A DNA stretch of 51,300 nucleotides from an uncultured Acidimicrobiaceae bacterium (GCA_913041415.1 CAJWHS010000009.1:1-51300), one strand, 5' to 3'; shown: positions 36,261-45,195, counted from the first letter of the stretch. Program-made: numbers and translations. The notes: generated by a model from the letters alone, not told the origin.

Positions 36261-37150
36261 CCGACTGGAACGACCTCTCCGCTCGAGGAGGTCGCGTCGG
36301 GCACGACCTCGTCGGGTGGGTCATGTGGGACGAACAGGCAAAGGCTGGTCTCGGCGAACTCGGCTTCCCCAACACCGGCGTCTGGATCGTGGCTTGGCGT
36401 CTCGCTGGGCTGGGCAACACGCCGCATCCCGTTGCGGCTGCGATGACCTATTCGATTCATCCCGGCTTCATCGAGGCCATTCATGGAGCGATTGACACCG
36501 TCACCACCAACGACGCCGTGCTCGGTGTGCTCGACGATGCCATCGTGCCTGGGCTGGAGTCGATCGTGCCTGGCCTTGCTGCCGATCTCGGCGAACTGGC
36601 CGACGACCTGTGGGCTGGGGTCGATGCCATGTTCCACGGCATGCGGCCGTTCTTCTCCGCGTTCCGGGCGCGTCCACGACCCGCTGATCGGGATCCGGGC
36701 CTGTCTGCCTGGCACGCCATCAACTGCATCCGTGAGCTGCGCGGCGACAACCACTGGGCGTTGCTCGCGAGCGAGGGGATCGACGACGTCGAGGCGGGCT
36801 TGCTCCACTCGGCGATGGTCGATGTCGACGAGTACGGCGGCGAGGAGTGGATCGCGCGTAGCCGAGGCGGCGACGATCAGTCGGTCGCTGCTGCGTGGTC
36901 CCGTCTCGAAGCTCGCGGACTTGCGGACGACGGGCGGCTGAGTGACACCGGCCGAGCCCTCCGTCTCGACCTCGAACAACGCACCGACGAGCTCACCGCA
37001 CCCGTGTGGCAGGCGATCGGCGAGACGGCCACGGTGAAGCTGCTCGACCTCGTCGAACTCCACCAGGACGCGTTCGTTCAGCGGATCGACGAAACGGCCG
37101 GCCCCCGCTGGATGCCGGCGGTCCGGCCGGGTGGCTCGGCGAGCGTCTGA
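36257..37150 (+). CDS. SCO6745-family protein
   Basis: 297 residues from a GTG that overlaps the previous stop (GTGA). Recognised by the order WRLAGLGNTPHPVAAAMTYSIHP, then LSAWHAINCIRELRGDNHWALLASEGI (family signature 'LW.A...LRE.RGD.H...L'), WSRLEARGLADDGRLSDTGRALRLDLEQRTDEL and PVWQAIG. The C-terminal half resembles a winged-helix module. Members are widespread in actinobacteria and of unknown function. Coupling to an LLM oxidoreductase suggests a shared pathway or regulation. It ends 4 bases before the convergent DJ-1 gene. Confidence 0.88.
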   Translation: MTDWNDLSARGGRVGHDLVGWVMWDEQAKAGLGELGFPNTGVWIVAWRLAGLGNTPHPVAAAMTYSIHPGFIEAIHGAIDTVTTNDAVLGVLDDAIVPGLESIVPGLAADLGELADDLWAGVDAMFHGMRPFFSAFRARPRPADRDPGLSAWHAINCIRELRGDNHWALLASEGIDDVEAGLLHSAMVDVDEYGGEEWIARSRGGDDQSVAAAWSRLEARGLADDGRLSDTGRALRLDLEQRTDELTAPVWQAIGETATVKLLDLVELHQDAFVQRIDETAGPRWMPAVRPGGSASV

Positions 37151-37154
37151 CGGT

Positions 37155-37790
37155 TCAGAAAATCCCGGCGGCGAGTGCGGCGATCTCTGGCCCGGCCTTA
37201 TCGGCCGATCCGCTGTCGAATGGTGGCTGCGGGTCGTATTCGATGCCGAGCTGAATCGTCTTGGCGACATCGTCGCCCGCGACCCGGGCGGCCAGGGTGA
37301 GCGCCATGTCGATACCGGCCGACACGCCTGCGGCTGTCACGTACTTGCCGTCGATGACCACCCGCTCGTCGCTCACCGGCGTGGCCCCGAATCCCTCGAG
37401 GGCCTCGACGGCGGCCCAGTGCGAGGTCGCCCGCTTCCCGTTCAGAACGCCGGCCGATCCGAGGATCAGCGGACCCGTGCAGACCGAGGTGGTCCATAAG
37501 GAGTTGGCGTCGATCATGCGCACCCACTCCTGGATCTTCTCGTCGGCCGCGGCGGTAAAAGTGCCGTCGACCCCACCGGGCACGACGAGGATGTCGGCTT
37601 CGTCGACCTGGTCGATCGTGTGGGTGGCGGTGAGCCCGAGGACACCGGTGTCGGCCATGAACGGCCCCGTCGTCCTGCCGACGCTGATCGCTTCCGCCTC
37701 GGGGAGACGGCTCAGAACGTCGTGCGGCCCGATGATGTCGAGGGTGGTGAGCCCTTCGTAGAGAAAGAGGGCGATCCGCATGTTTTGCAT
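37155..37790 (-). CDS. DJ-1/PfpI family protein (glutamine-amidotransferase-like)
   Basis: 211 residues. MRIALFLYEGLTTLDIIGPHDVLSRLP is the standard start of the isonitrile-hydratase/AraC-N-terminal-like DJ-1 subgroup; DILVVPGG precedes the active site. The nucleophile elbow is TSVCTGPLILGSAGVL (Cys104), and KRATSHW supplies the adjacent His. There is no AraC DNA-binding domain, so it is an enzyme-type member. Start ATG 37790 or 37781 (MQN-MRIALF); the longer frame upstream runs into the divergent gene. Only 31 bases separate the two divergent starts. Confidence 0.9.
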   Translation of the reverse strand: MQNMRIALFLYEGLTTLDIIGPHDVLSRLPEAEAISVGRTTGPFMADTGVLGLTATHTIDQVDEADILVVPGGVDGTFTAAADEKIQEWVRMIDANSLWTTSVCTGPLILGSAGVLNGKRATSHWAAVEALEGFGATPVSDERVVIDGKYVTAAGVSAGIDMALTLAARVAGDDVAKTIQLGIEYDPQPPFDSGSADKAGPEIAALAAGIF

Positions 37791-37821
37791 GGTGTCATGT
37801 TGCTGCCTCACACTGCGAGCC

Positions 37822-38694
37822 ATGGAGATCGTCCACCTGCCCTCGTCCGCCTCCGGCGCTGAGATCGCCGAGGTGCTTCGCCGCGACGGCGCCGTCGTTG
37901 TCGACGAGATGGTCGACCCCGTGCTCCTGGATCGCTTCTTCGACGAGATGCGGCCTTTTGTCGACGCCACCCCCAACGGCAGCGACGGGTTCACCGGGTT
38001 CACCACCCGCCGGACCGGTGGCCTGCTCGCGCGCTCGGCGACGGCGCAGGAACTCGTGATGCATCCCTCGGTCATCGCCACGTGCGACGACTTCCTCGGG
38101 CACGTCACCAGTTACCAACTCCACCTCACTCAGATCATCGACATCGGCCCGGGCGGCGAAGCGCAGCCGATCCATCGGGACCAATGGGCGTTCGACTTCT
38201 TTCCGTTCCCCACCGGCTACGACGTGCAGTGCAACACGATCTGGGCCGGCGAAGACTTCACCGAGGAAAACGGTGCGACCCGGATCGTGATCGGGAGCAA
38301 CCAACTCGAAGACGGGCTGCGGTTCACCCTCGAGGACTCGATCCCCGCCGAGATGACGAAGGGCTCGGTGCTCTTCTACAGCGGCAGCGTCTACCACGGC
38401 GGTGGCGCCAACGACTCAAGCGCGAATCGCCGTGCGATCAACATCACCTACAACGTGAGCTTCCTCCGTCAGGAGGAGAATCAGTACCTGTCGGTGCCAC
38501 GCGGGCAAGCGGCCATGTTCCCGGAGCCACTCCAGCGGCTGATGGGCTACCAGATGGGGGCCTACGCACTCGGCTACATCGATGACCTGCGCGATCCGAT
38601 CAGCGTGCTCAACGGAGGGCAATCGACCGAGGTGTCTTTCGCCGGCGAATCCGAGGACGCCCGGGCGACGGTGGAAGCGCGCCAACAGGGATAG
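37822..38694 (+). CDS. Phytanoyl-CoA dioxygenase (PhyH) family protein
   Basis: Fe(II)/2-oxoglutarate-dependent hydroxylase of 290 residues. The iron triad is clear: His118-Arg-Asp120 in PIHRDQW and His192 in VYHGGGAND. An Arg in ANRRAINITYN is placed for 2-oxoglutarate. VLRRDGAVVVDEMVDPVLLDRFF at the N-terminus is the usual PhyH opening. Start ATG 37822 chosen because the upstream 14 codons lie in the divergent promoter and are Cys-rich and nonconserved. Substrate unknown; PhyH proteins act on lipids, amino-acid derivatives or natural products. Confidence 0.93.
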   Translation: MEIVHLPSSASGAEIAEVLRRDGAVVVDEMVDPVLLDRFFDEMRPFVDATPNGSDGFTGFTTRRTGGLLARSATAQELVMHPSVIATCDDFLGHVTSYQLHLTQIIDIGPGGEAQPIHRDQWAFDFFPFPTGYDVQCNTIWAGEDFTEENGATRIVIGSNQLEDGLRFTLEDSIPAEMTKGSVLFYSGSVYHGGGANDSSANRRAINITYNVSFLRQEENQYLSVPRGQAAMFPEPLQRLMGYQMGAYALGYIDDLRDPISVLNGGQSTEVSFAGESEDARATVEARQQG

Positions 38695-38751
38695 CTCCAT
38701 CACGCTCCGAGGTGCTCACCAGCGCGGCTCGGGCCAGTGGGCCGCTCCGCT

Positions 38752-40245
38752 TCAGATCTTGCGGTCGTGGCCTTCCCAGTACGGGTCACGCAACGACGAG
38801 AGGTACAGCTTGCCGTTCGGCTGGCGGGGGAGTGACTCGTGAACATCGATCGAACGCGGCACTTTGTAGCGACCGAGGCGTTCGCTGGCGAAGTCAATGA
38901 GCTCGGTGTCGGTGACGGTCTCGCCAGCAGTGAACTCCACCGCCGCCTTGACCTGTTCGCCCCACTCCTCGTCGGGAACGCCGAACACCGCGACGTCGAT
39001 CACGGCTGGGTGTTCGAGCAGGGCCTGTTCGACCTCGGCCGGATACACGTTGACCCCACCGGTGATGATCATGTTCGTGGCCCGGTCGGCGAGGAAGATC
39101 CACCCTTCGTCGTCGACATGGCCCATGTCGCCGAGTGTGAAGACCCCGGCTCGCAAATAGCTGGCGGCTGTCTTCTCTGGGGCGTTCCAGTACGCGAACG
39201 GTTCGGGCTTGTTCGGCGTATGGCAGAACAGTCGTCCGACCTCGCCAGGAGCGAGTTGCGCGCCGTCCTCATCCACGGCGAAGACTTCGAAACCAGGCAC
39301 CGGTCGCCCGACCGTCCCGGGATGCGCCAGCCAGTCGGCGGAATCGACCCGGGTAAACACGCCCGCCTCGGAGGTCCCCCAGTACTCGACCAAGATCGGA
39401 CCCAGCCAGTCGATCATCTGACGTTTCACCGCCGGCGCAATCGGTGCGGCCCCATGAAGCACGACCTCGAGCGACGAGATATCGCGCAGACGAGCGCTGT
39501 CGTTGAGACGCAGCATCCGGACCATCATCGTCGGCACGAGATGCGTGCGGCGGACCTGCTCCTGCTCGATCAACTCGAGGGTGCGGGCCTCGTCGAACTT
39601 TCGCATGATCCGCAGAGTCGCCCCGTTGCATAGATCGAAGAACGCAAAGCCGCCGACGGCCGCGTGGTACGCCGGCCCGGTGACAAGGTGAACGCCCTCG
39701 CCCGTCATCGCAACGTCGTGGCCGGCGCTGCGCTGCACGGCGAGCATCTCGTCGAGCGCAGCGGGGATGGACCGCTTCACCCCTTTGGGATGGCCGGTCG
39801 TACCCGACGTGTAGGAGAAACGCGACCCTGCCGGAGCGTCGAGCGCAAACGGCGTGGGATCGCCCTCCGTGATCATCGCCTCATACGGCACGCCGAAGCA
39901 GATCGTCGTGATGTCATCGGGGGCGAGGAAGGCGAGGTCGTCCTCGGCGAAGATCATCGCCAGATCGGCGTCGCGGGCGACATAGGTCACCTCGCTCGGT
40001 GCGAGCAGTCCGTTGATCGGCACGAGCCAGATGCCGGAGAGCATCGATGCGAGGTAGAGCTCGAAGAACTCGGCTCGGTTCTCGGTGAATGTGCCGACGT
40101 GACCACCGACGGGCACGCCGGCGGCGTGCATGGCCCGGCCGAGTCGAGTCGCTCGGTCGAGGAGTTCGGCGAAGGTGACCGTCGTTCCGAGGTCGTCGAT
40201 CAGGGCGGGACGTCCGGGGTGGATGAGAGCGATATCGACGGGCAT
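38752..40245 (-). CDS. AMP-dependent acyl-CoA synthetase / ligase
   Basis: Activates a carboxylic acid to acyl-CoA via acyl-AMP. 497 residues with all core motifs: A3 P-loop SYTSGTTGHPKG (144-155), A5 EYWGTSEAG, A7/A8 LGDMGHVDDEGWIFLADRATNMIITGGVNVYPAEVE and A10 PRQPNGKLYL with catalytic Lys479. The sequence after the first motif (VKRSIPAA) is typical of acyl-CoA synthetases of lipid or aromatic acid catabolism. Its start overlaps the stop of the M15 peptidase gene by one base, so the two may be co-transcribed despite unrelated functions. Confidence 0.94.
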   Translation of the reverse strand: MPVDIALIHPGRPALIDDLGTTVTFAELLDRATRLGRAMHAAGVPVGGHVGTFTENRAEFFELYLASMLSGIWLVPINGLLAPSEVTYVARDADLAMIFAEDDLAFLAPDDITTICFGVPYEAMITEGDPTPFALDAPAGSRFSYTSGTTGHPKGVKRSIPAALDEMLAVQRSAGHDVAMTGEGVHLVTGPAYHAAVGGFAFFDLCNGATLRIMRKFDEARTLELIEQEQVRRTHLVPTMMVRMLRLNDSARLRDISSLEVVLHGAAPIAPAVKRQMIDWLGPILVEYWGTSEAGVFTRVDSADWLAHPGTVGRPVPGFEVFAVDEDGAQLAPGEVGRLFCHTPNKPEPFAYWNAPEKTAASYLRAGVFTLGDMGHVDDEGWIFLADRATNMIITGGVNVYPAEVEQALLEHPAVIDVAVFGVPDEEWGEQVKAAVEFTAGETVTDTELIDFASERLGRYKVPRSIDVHESLPRQPNGKLYLSSLRDPYWEGHDRKI

Positions 40246-41441
40246 CAGCCGCCCGTCGTCGACCAGTGCCAGGGCTCACTCGGGAGGTTGTAGAAGCCGA
40301 ACTGTGGGGCGACCTCGGCGAGGGCACGGAACACGTCGCTGTTCCGGGTGCGCAGGACTCGACCGTTGAGGGTGAAATCGATCGCCAGGCCGACCTCATG
40401 CTGGCTCAGGCCAGGCCGGGCTGTCGGCGGGCGGCACCGACTCGCCGGCATCTCCCAGATCGCATAGTCCGAGGTCCCGCAATTGGCTCGCCGAAGGCGA
40501 ATTTGACTCTCAATGCTGCGGTAGCCGCCACCGCCGAGGTTGAACCCCCGAGCCGACATGGCGGCGAGGATGCCGCGCACCTGGTCCTCTACCAGAACGT
40601 TGACGGTAATGCCGCCGACCGTCACGAGCTCGATATCGGAATTTGGGGGCACCGTGACGCTGCCACCGCCCGGCGGGATGCGATTGGCGATCGCGTCGGC
40701 GATGCGTTGCTCCTCGACGCGGATCTGCTCGGAGAGTTCTGCTTCGAGTGTCTCGAGCGCGACCGCCTCGCCGAGACGACGCTCCTGACGATTTATTGCC
40801 TCGAGAAGGAGCTGGTCCTCGATGGCGAGAGCGGTCTCAAGTTCGGCGAGACGGAACTGCATCTCCTCGCGGTTGCTTTCGGCTTCGACAGCGGCTTGTT
40901 CGGCGAGCAGGCGCTGGAACTCGAGCTCGGCCCCGATCGATCGAAGGTTGTCGAGCCCTTCGAGGCTGGTGCCAGTGCCAATCTCCACCAGCGTCTCGGC
41001 CCGTGAGGCCTCCCACGGGTCGTCACCGAGGATCTCGAGATCATCGAAGCCCTGGAAGGAGACGTAGCTGTCGATCACGGCGTTCTGCAGGTCGATGCGG
41101 GCCTGTTCTTCTTGAAGCTCGAGATCGATGATCGCCTCAAGTGCAGCGGCCTGGGCGGCGTCAGCGTCGATGACGGCTCGATTGGCGGCCTCGACGGCCG
41201 CCTGCTGGGCGTCGACATTGGCCTGCGCAGCAGCGAGCGCGACCTCAAGATCGGCGACATCGGCAGTTGCTGCGTCGACCTCGCTTGCGAGTTCGGCAGC
41301 CTGGGCTTGGACCTCACGCCGCTCTTCGCGGAGCTCGTCGGGGGTCGCCGCGTTGCCGACGGTCGCAAGCGTTGCCAGGACCGCGACGGCAGTGAGGAAG
41401 GCCACTCGTTGGTGGCGAGCGAAGATCGGACCAGTATCCAT
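40245..41441 (-). CDS. Secreted coiled-coil protein with C-terminal M15 (VanY-like) D-Ala-D-Ala carboxypeptidase domain
   Basis: Predicted peptidoglycan peptidase exported by a Sec signal (RVAFLTAVAVLATLATVGNA, about residues 11-30) from ATG 41441. Residues about 35-260 are Ala/Glu-rich heptad repeats, a long coiled coil (AATPDELREERREVQAQAAEL and on). Residues about 290-398 are the M15 domain: GGGGYRSIESQIRLR, LSQHEVGLAIDF (His348, Asp355) and SEPWHWS (Glu389, His392), a full zinc and catalytic set. The coiled coil resembles the N-terminus of EnvC/PcsB/RipA-type proteins that answer to FtsEX. No FtsX gene is adjacent; the nearest in the window is 30 kb away. Confidence 0.92.
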   Translation of the reverse strand: MDTGPIFARHQRVAFLTAVAVLATLATVGNAATPDELREERREVQAQAAELASEVDAATADVADLEVALAAAQANVDAQQAAVEAANRAVIDADAAQAAALEAIIDLELQEEQARIDLQNAVIDSYVSFQGFDDLEILGDDPWEASRAETLVEIGTGTSLEGLDNLRSIGAELEFQRLLAEQAAVEAESNREEMQFRLAELETALAIEDQLLLEAINRQERRLGEAVALETLEAELSEQIRVEEQRIADAIANRIPPGGGSVTVPPNSDIELVTVGGITVNVLVEDQVRGILAAMSARGFNLGGGGYRSIESQIRLRRANCGTSDYAIWEMPASRCRPPTARPGLSQHEVGLAIDFTLNGRVLRTRNSDVFRALAEVAPQFGFYNLPSEPWHWSTTGG

Positions 41442-41472
41442 TTCGTCACACGTTCGTAACCGAACTGCGGAG

Positions 41473-41501
41473 ACGATACTGCCGAGTAACGGCCGAGTCA
41501 C
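41473..41501 (-). promoter_or_regulatory. Candidate promoter of the M15 peptidase gene
   Basis: On the minus strand GTGACT (41496-41501) and TATCGT (41473-41478) are 17 bases apart, about 32 bases before the ATG at 41441. The -10 hexamer is identical to that of guaB in this window. The -35 match is only moderate. Confidence 0.35.
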
Positions 41502-41512
41502 CCCCAGCGCAG

Positions 41513-41713
41513 TCAGGAGCGCGGCGTGAGCGTTGCCCCCTCGGGCAACGCTCTCGGTGCGGCGTTCAGTGTCTCGACCGCAAAGCCGGCGGCCACCTTG
41601 TAGCGGGCCATCGACGACTCCAAGACGCGGACCGGTGCCCCGATTTCATGAGGCGTGGTGGCCATGGTCAGCCCGCCGATGCCGCTACCAGCGATGATGA
41701 TCGGTTCGTTCAT
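41513..41713 (-). pseudogene. FAD-dependent monooxygenase with large internal deletion
   Basis: A 66-codon frame that begins exactly like a UbiH/PHBH-type monooxygenase: MNEPIIIAGSGIGGLTMA (GxGxxG FAD motif) and VRVLESS, with the acidic residue that holds the FAD ribose. It then jumps to ARYKVAAGFAVETLNAAPRALP, which resembles the C-terminal end of the same family ('RYK..AGFD.E.LN..PS'). The roughly 300 residues between are missing, so the gene looks like an in-frame deletion of the middle. The family of the C-terminal half is my reading and less secure than the N-terminal half. Not expected to be functional. Confidence 0.6.
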
Positions 41714-41752
41714 CTCAGATCCGTTCCGTCGATCGCGCCGTCTCCACGTCGA

Positions 41753-42535
41753 TCAGTCGTTCTTGGCGGTCAGGCCGCCGTCGACCGGAATGATGGCACC
41801 GGTGATGTACGAGGCAGCGGGGAGCGCCAGGCTCAACGTGAGGTGGGCCACCTCTTCGGGATCGCCATAGCGACGCAGCGCCGTTCGACGTCGGGCGAAG
41901 GTGTCACGCATGTCGTCGGGGATGTCCTCGGTGATGCCGGTGAGGATCGGGCCGGGGCAGATCGCGTTGACGGTGATGCCATGCACGCCGAGGTTCACCG
42001 CCATCGACCGGGTGAGGCCGACGACGCCATGCTTCGCTGCCGTGTACGGCATGGCGCCGCGCTGGGCGGTGATGCCTTCGGTCGAGGCGATGTTGATGAT
42101 CCGCCCCTCCCCACTGGCCTTGAGATCGTCGAGGCAAGCCCGAACGAGGCGTTGGTGCGGCGTGAGCAGGACGTCAAGAGCCTTCATCCATTCGTCTTCG
42201 AAGTTCGGGTCCTCGAGCGCACCACCCACGGCGAGGCCCGCATTGTTGACCACTACGTCGACCGGGCCGAGCTCGGCCCGGATCTCCTCGACCGCGGCGA
42301 TGATCGCGTCGGCGTCGGTGACGTCGAGCACGATGCCGTGCGCCGTGCCGCCGGCGGTGCCGATCTGGTCGACAACGGCATCGACCCGTTCTCGACTCAG
42401 GTCGGTGACGGCAACCTTGGCGCCCTCATCGGCGAACAGGAAGGCGGTGGCCCGGCCCATGCCGGACGCTGCTCCGGTGATGACAACGACCTTGTCGGCA
42501 ACCGACCGGCTGCGGGTCGTGATGCGGTTGGTCAT
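41753..42535 (-). CDS. Short-chain dehydrogenase/reductase
   Basis: 260-residue classical SDR: VVITGAASGMGRATAFLF, VTDLSRER (Asp after strand 2, so NAD is likely), VVNNAGLAVGG, IINIASTEG and YTAAKHGVVGL with catalytic Tyr and Lys, ending SYITGAIIPVDGGLTAKND. ATG 42535 overlaps the stop of the aldose epimerase gene (ATGA); upstream frame is Arg-rich shadow of that gene. Coupling with an aldose epimerase suggests a sugar or polyol dehydrogenase (NAD-dependent sugar oxidation after anomer correction), but the substrate is not proven. Confidence 0.9.
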   Translation of the reverse strand: MTNRITTRSRSVADKVVVITGAASGMGRATAFLFADEGAKVAVTDLSRERVDAVVDQIGTAGGTAHGIVLDVTDADAIIAAVEEIRAELGPVDVVVNNAGLAVGGALEDPNFEDEWMKALDVLLTPHQRLVRACLDDLKASGEGRIINIASTEGITAQRGAMPYTAAKHGVVGLTRSMAVNLGVHGITVNAICPGPILTGITEDIPDDMRDTFARRRTALRRYGDPEEVAHLTLSLALPAASYITGAIIPVDGGLTAKND

Positions 42536-43524
42536 GGGGCCTCCGTGGCGTCGGTGGTCAGTCGGAACTCGAGATGATGCCGGTAGGGCTCGCCGGGGCG
42601 CACGACCGGGCTTGGTGCACACGGCAGGTTGGGTGCGTCGGCGACGTGCTGGGGTTCGAGGGCAAGCGCGGCGAACGCATCGTGGGTGCGGCCGCCGCCC
42701 TCGGTGCCGGGCAGAAACGCCCCCGTGTAGCACTGGCAGGCCGGCTGATCCGACCACACCTCGACCCGCCGCCCGGTCGCCGGGTGATCGACCCGGGCGT
42801 GGCGCCGAAACCCGGCGCCGTCGACCATGAAGCAGTGGTCATAACCGGCGGGAAGCGGAAATCCGATGCGGCCGCCGAGCATCACACCCGCCCGCAGGTC
42901 GAAGGACCCCTCGGCAGCAACGGGCTCACCGTTGGGAATCAGGTCAGCGTCGACGGGGACGAGGGTGGAAGCGTCGAGCGTGACGACATGATCGTCGATC
43001 GTGGTCTCGGTCGGCCCGCCGAGGTTCCAGTAGGTGTGGTTGCTGAGCGAGCACACGGTCGGGGCGTCGGTCATGGCGCTCATATCGACATGAAGGGTCG
43101 TGTCGACGAGCCGATAGTGCACGGTTGCGTTGAGCGTGCCAGGGAAACCCATGTCGCCATCGGGACTCGCGAGCGAGAAGGTGACGCCGTCGTCAGTGTC
43201 GACGACCTCCCATCGCCGCCGGCCGAAACCGTCGGCCCCGCCGTGCAACAGGTTGTCGCCCTCGTTCGTGGCCAGTTCGTGCACGACGCCGTCGAGCTCG
43301 AACCGGGCCCCGCCGATGCGGTTGGCAAAGCGCCCGACGGTGATGCCGAGGTGGGGGTTTCGGTCATGGTCGGTGCGAGCCTCGTCATCGTCGAGGCGAA
43401 GGGTGATGTCGTCGACGGCGCCATGGCGGTCGGGGGCTCGAATCACCTCGACCGCTCCGCCAAGATCGACCAGTTCGGCCTCGATCCCGGCTGCAGACCA
43501 GAGGGTGAAACGTCGCAACGGCAT
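42532..43524 (-). CDS. Aldose 1-epimerase (galactose mutarotase-like)
   Basis: Interconverts alpha and beta anomers of aldoses. 330 residues of beta-sandwich. VGRFANRIGGARF, NLLHGGADGFGRRRWEV (His94), SLSNHTYWNLGG (His163, the second catalytic His) and LPGTEGG in the region of the catalytic Glu are the family blocks. Its stop overlaps the SDR start. A 79-base gap separates it from the divergent LLM gene. Specific sugar unknown. Confidence 0.92.
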   Translation of the reverse strand: MPLRRFTLWSAAGIEAELVDLGGAVEVIRAPDRHGAVDDITLRLDDDEARTDHDRNPHLGITVGRFANRIGGARFELDGVVHELATNEGDNLLHGGADGFGRRRWEVVDTDDGVTFSLASPDGDMGFPGTLNATVHYRLVDTTLHVDMSAMTDAPTVCSLSNHTYWNLGGPTETTIDDHVVTLDASTLVPVDADLIPNGEPVAAEGSFDLRAGVMLGGRIGFPLPAGYDHCFMVDGAGFRRHARVDHPATGRRVEVWSDQPACQCYTGAFLPGTEGGGRTHDAFAALALEPQHVADAPNLPCAPSPVVRPGEPYRHHLEFRLTTDATEAP

Positions 43525-43603
43525 GGTCGCACCCTACGTTGCGCCGCCATTCGCGTTCGTATGGAATCGGTGTGCTGCGCTCGCGGCGGGTACCGTCCGC
43601 GTC

Positions 43604-44608
43604 ATGGATCTGGGACTCACACTTGGCTACTGGGGCCGTTCGATGCCACAGGACATGGTCACCTTGGCCGTCGAAGCGGAGAAGGCCGGCTTTGACGCCG
43701 TCTGGACGGCGGAGTCGTGGGGCTCCGACGCGTTCTCGCCGCTCGTACTTATCGCCGCCCACACCGAACGCATCCGGCTCGGCACCGGTGTGGTGCAGCT
43801 CTCGGCCCGCACCCCGGCGGCGACGGCGATGCAGGCCGTCACGCTCGACCACATCTCCAATGGTCGCACGATCCTCGGTCTCGGCGTGTCGGGCCCGCAG
43901 GTCGTCGAGGGCTGGTACGGCATGCCGTCGCGCAAGCCGCTCGCCCGAACTCGCGAATACGTCGAGATCCTGCGCCAGGCCTTCCGTCGAGAGGGCCCGC
44001 TTGAGTTCCAGGGCGACCACTATCAATTGCCCTACACCGGCGAAGGAGCGGAAGGCCTCGGAAAGCCGCTCAAGATCATGACGCATCCGCTGCGGGAGAT
44101 CCCGATCTGGATCGGTGCGGAAGGGCCCAAGAACGTCGCCCAGACCTGCCAGATCGCCGACGGTTGGATCCCGCTCTACTACTCGCCGTGGCGGGCCGAG
44201 GTGTATCACGAGCACATCGTGGATCGGCCGCTCGACTTCGAGATCGGAGTCAATGTGTCGTTCCGGGTCGGTGATGTCGAAGAGAGCCTCTGGGCGACTC
44301 GTGGATTCCTCGGCTTCTACATCGGCGGCATGGGGGCCAAGGGGCAGAACTACCACACCAAGTTGATGGCCCGGATGGGCTTCGAACAGGAAGCCCACGA
44401 GATCCAAGACCTCTTCTTCGAAGGCAAGCGCGATGAGGCGATTGCGAAGGTCCCGATCGAGTTCGCCGATGAGATCTCGCTCGTCGGTTCACCCGAACGC
44501 ATCAAGGACCGCCTCCAGGCGTGGGAGGAGAGCGCGGTCACAATGATCAATGTCGCCCCCCGCACGGTCGAAGAGGTCTGGCAGATTGCGGAACTGGTCA
44601 AGGGGTGA
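43604..44608 (+). CDS. LLM-class F420-dependent oxidoreductase
   Basis: 334 residues from ATG 43604; the reading frame is open far upstream but overlaps the divergent epimerase gene. MDLGLTLGYWGRSMPQDMV, EKAGFDAVWTAESWGSDAFSPL, IRLGTGVVQLSARTPAATAMQAVTLD and GRTILGLGVSGPQVVEGWYG are hallmarks of the actinobacterial F420-dependent LLM family, whose members often carry the GVSGPQV block. IPIWIGAEGPKNV follows. The two LLM proteins in this window differ clearly from each other. Coupled to a methyltransferase gene by a GTGA overlap. Confidence 0.92.
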   Translation: MDLGLTLGYWGRSMPQDMVTLAVEAEKAGFDAVWTAESWGSDAFSPLVLIAAHTERIRLGTGVVQLSARTPAATAMQAVTLDHISNGRTILGLGVSGPQVVEGWYGMPSRKPLARTREYVEILRQAFRREGPLEFQGDHYQLPYTGEGAEGLGKPLKIMTHPLREIPIWIGAEGPKNVAQTCQIADGWIPLYYSPWRAEVYHEHIVDRPLDFEIGVNVSFRVGDVEESLWATRGFLGFYIGGMGAKGQNYHTKLMARMGFEQEAHEIQDLFFEGKRDEAIAKVPIEFADEISLVGSPERIKDRLQAWEESAVTMINVAPRTVEEVWQIAELVKG

Positions 44609-45195
44609 GTCGCTGGCTCCTGCGCGACGACGTCCCGCGCGGCGACGACTATGACCAGCGATGGCGTGATCTCGCGGATTCGGGTGAGGGGATCCATGGT
44701 GAGGCTGATCTGATCAGTGCGCTGAGCGCTGGAGGACCGGTGCTTGATGCGGGCTGTGGTACTGGTCGGGTCGCGATCGAACTCGCTCGTCGCGGCCACG
44801 AGGTCGTCGGCATCGACCTCGACTCGGGGATGCTCGACACCGCCCGAGCGAAGGCGCCCGAACTCGAGTGGCATCTCGCCGACCTGCTCGACGTCGACCT
44901 CGACCGCACCTTCGACCTCGTCGCCCTCCCCGGCAACGTCATGATCTTCCTCAGTCCCGGAACCGAAGCCGACGTCGTCGCCAACATGGGGCGTCACCTC
45001 GCCACGGACGGCCGACTTGTCGCCGGTTTCCAACTCGGCGAGGGCCGTTACCGGCTCGCCGACTTCGACGCCGCCGCCGCTGCAGTTGGCCTCGAACTCG
45101 AACATCGATGGTCGACGTGGAGTCGTGCGCCATTCGTCGCCGATGGCGCCGACTATGCGGTTTCGGTGCACCGCCAAACCATGGTGGCCCGGTGA
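44605..45195 (+). CDS. Class I SAM-dependent methyltransferase
   Basis: 196 residues from a GTG overlapping the LLM stop (GTGA). VLDAGCGTGRVAIELARRGHEVVGIDLDSGML (residues 46-77) is SAM motif I with the acidic ribose-binding residue. WHLADLLDVDLDRTFDLVALPGNVM covers motifs II-III. YDQRWRDLADSGEGIHGEADL before it is a common opening for small UbiE/methyltransferase-11 types. No target-specific domain, so the substrate is open. Its stop overlaps the next start (GTGA), forming a coupled three-gene run. Confidence 0.9.
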   Translation: MSRWLLRDDVPRGDDYDQRWRDLADSGEGIHGEADLISALSAGGPVLDAGCGTGRVAIELARRGHEVVGIDLDSGMLDTARAKAPELEWHLADLLDVDLDRTFDLVALPGNVMIFLSPGTEADVVANMGRHLATDGRLVAGFQLGEGRYRLADFDAAAAAVGLELEHRWSTWSRAPFVADGADYAVSVHRQTMVAR

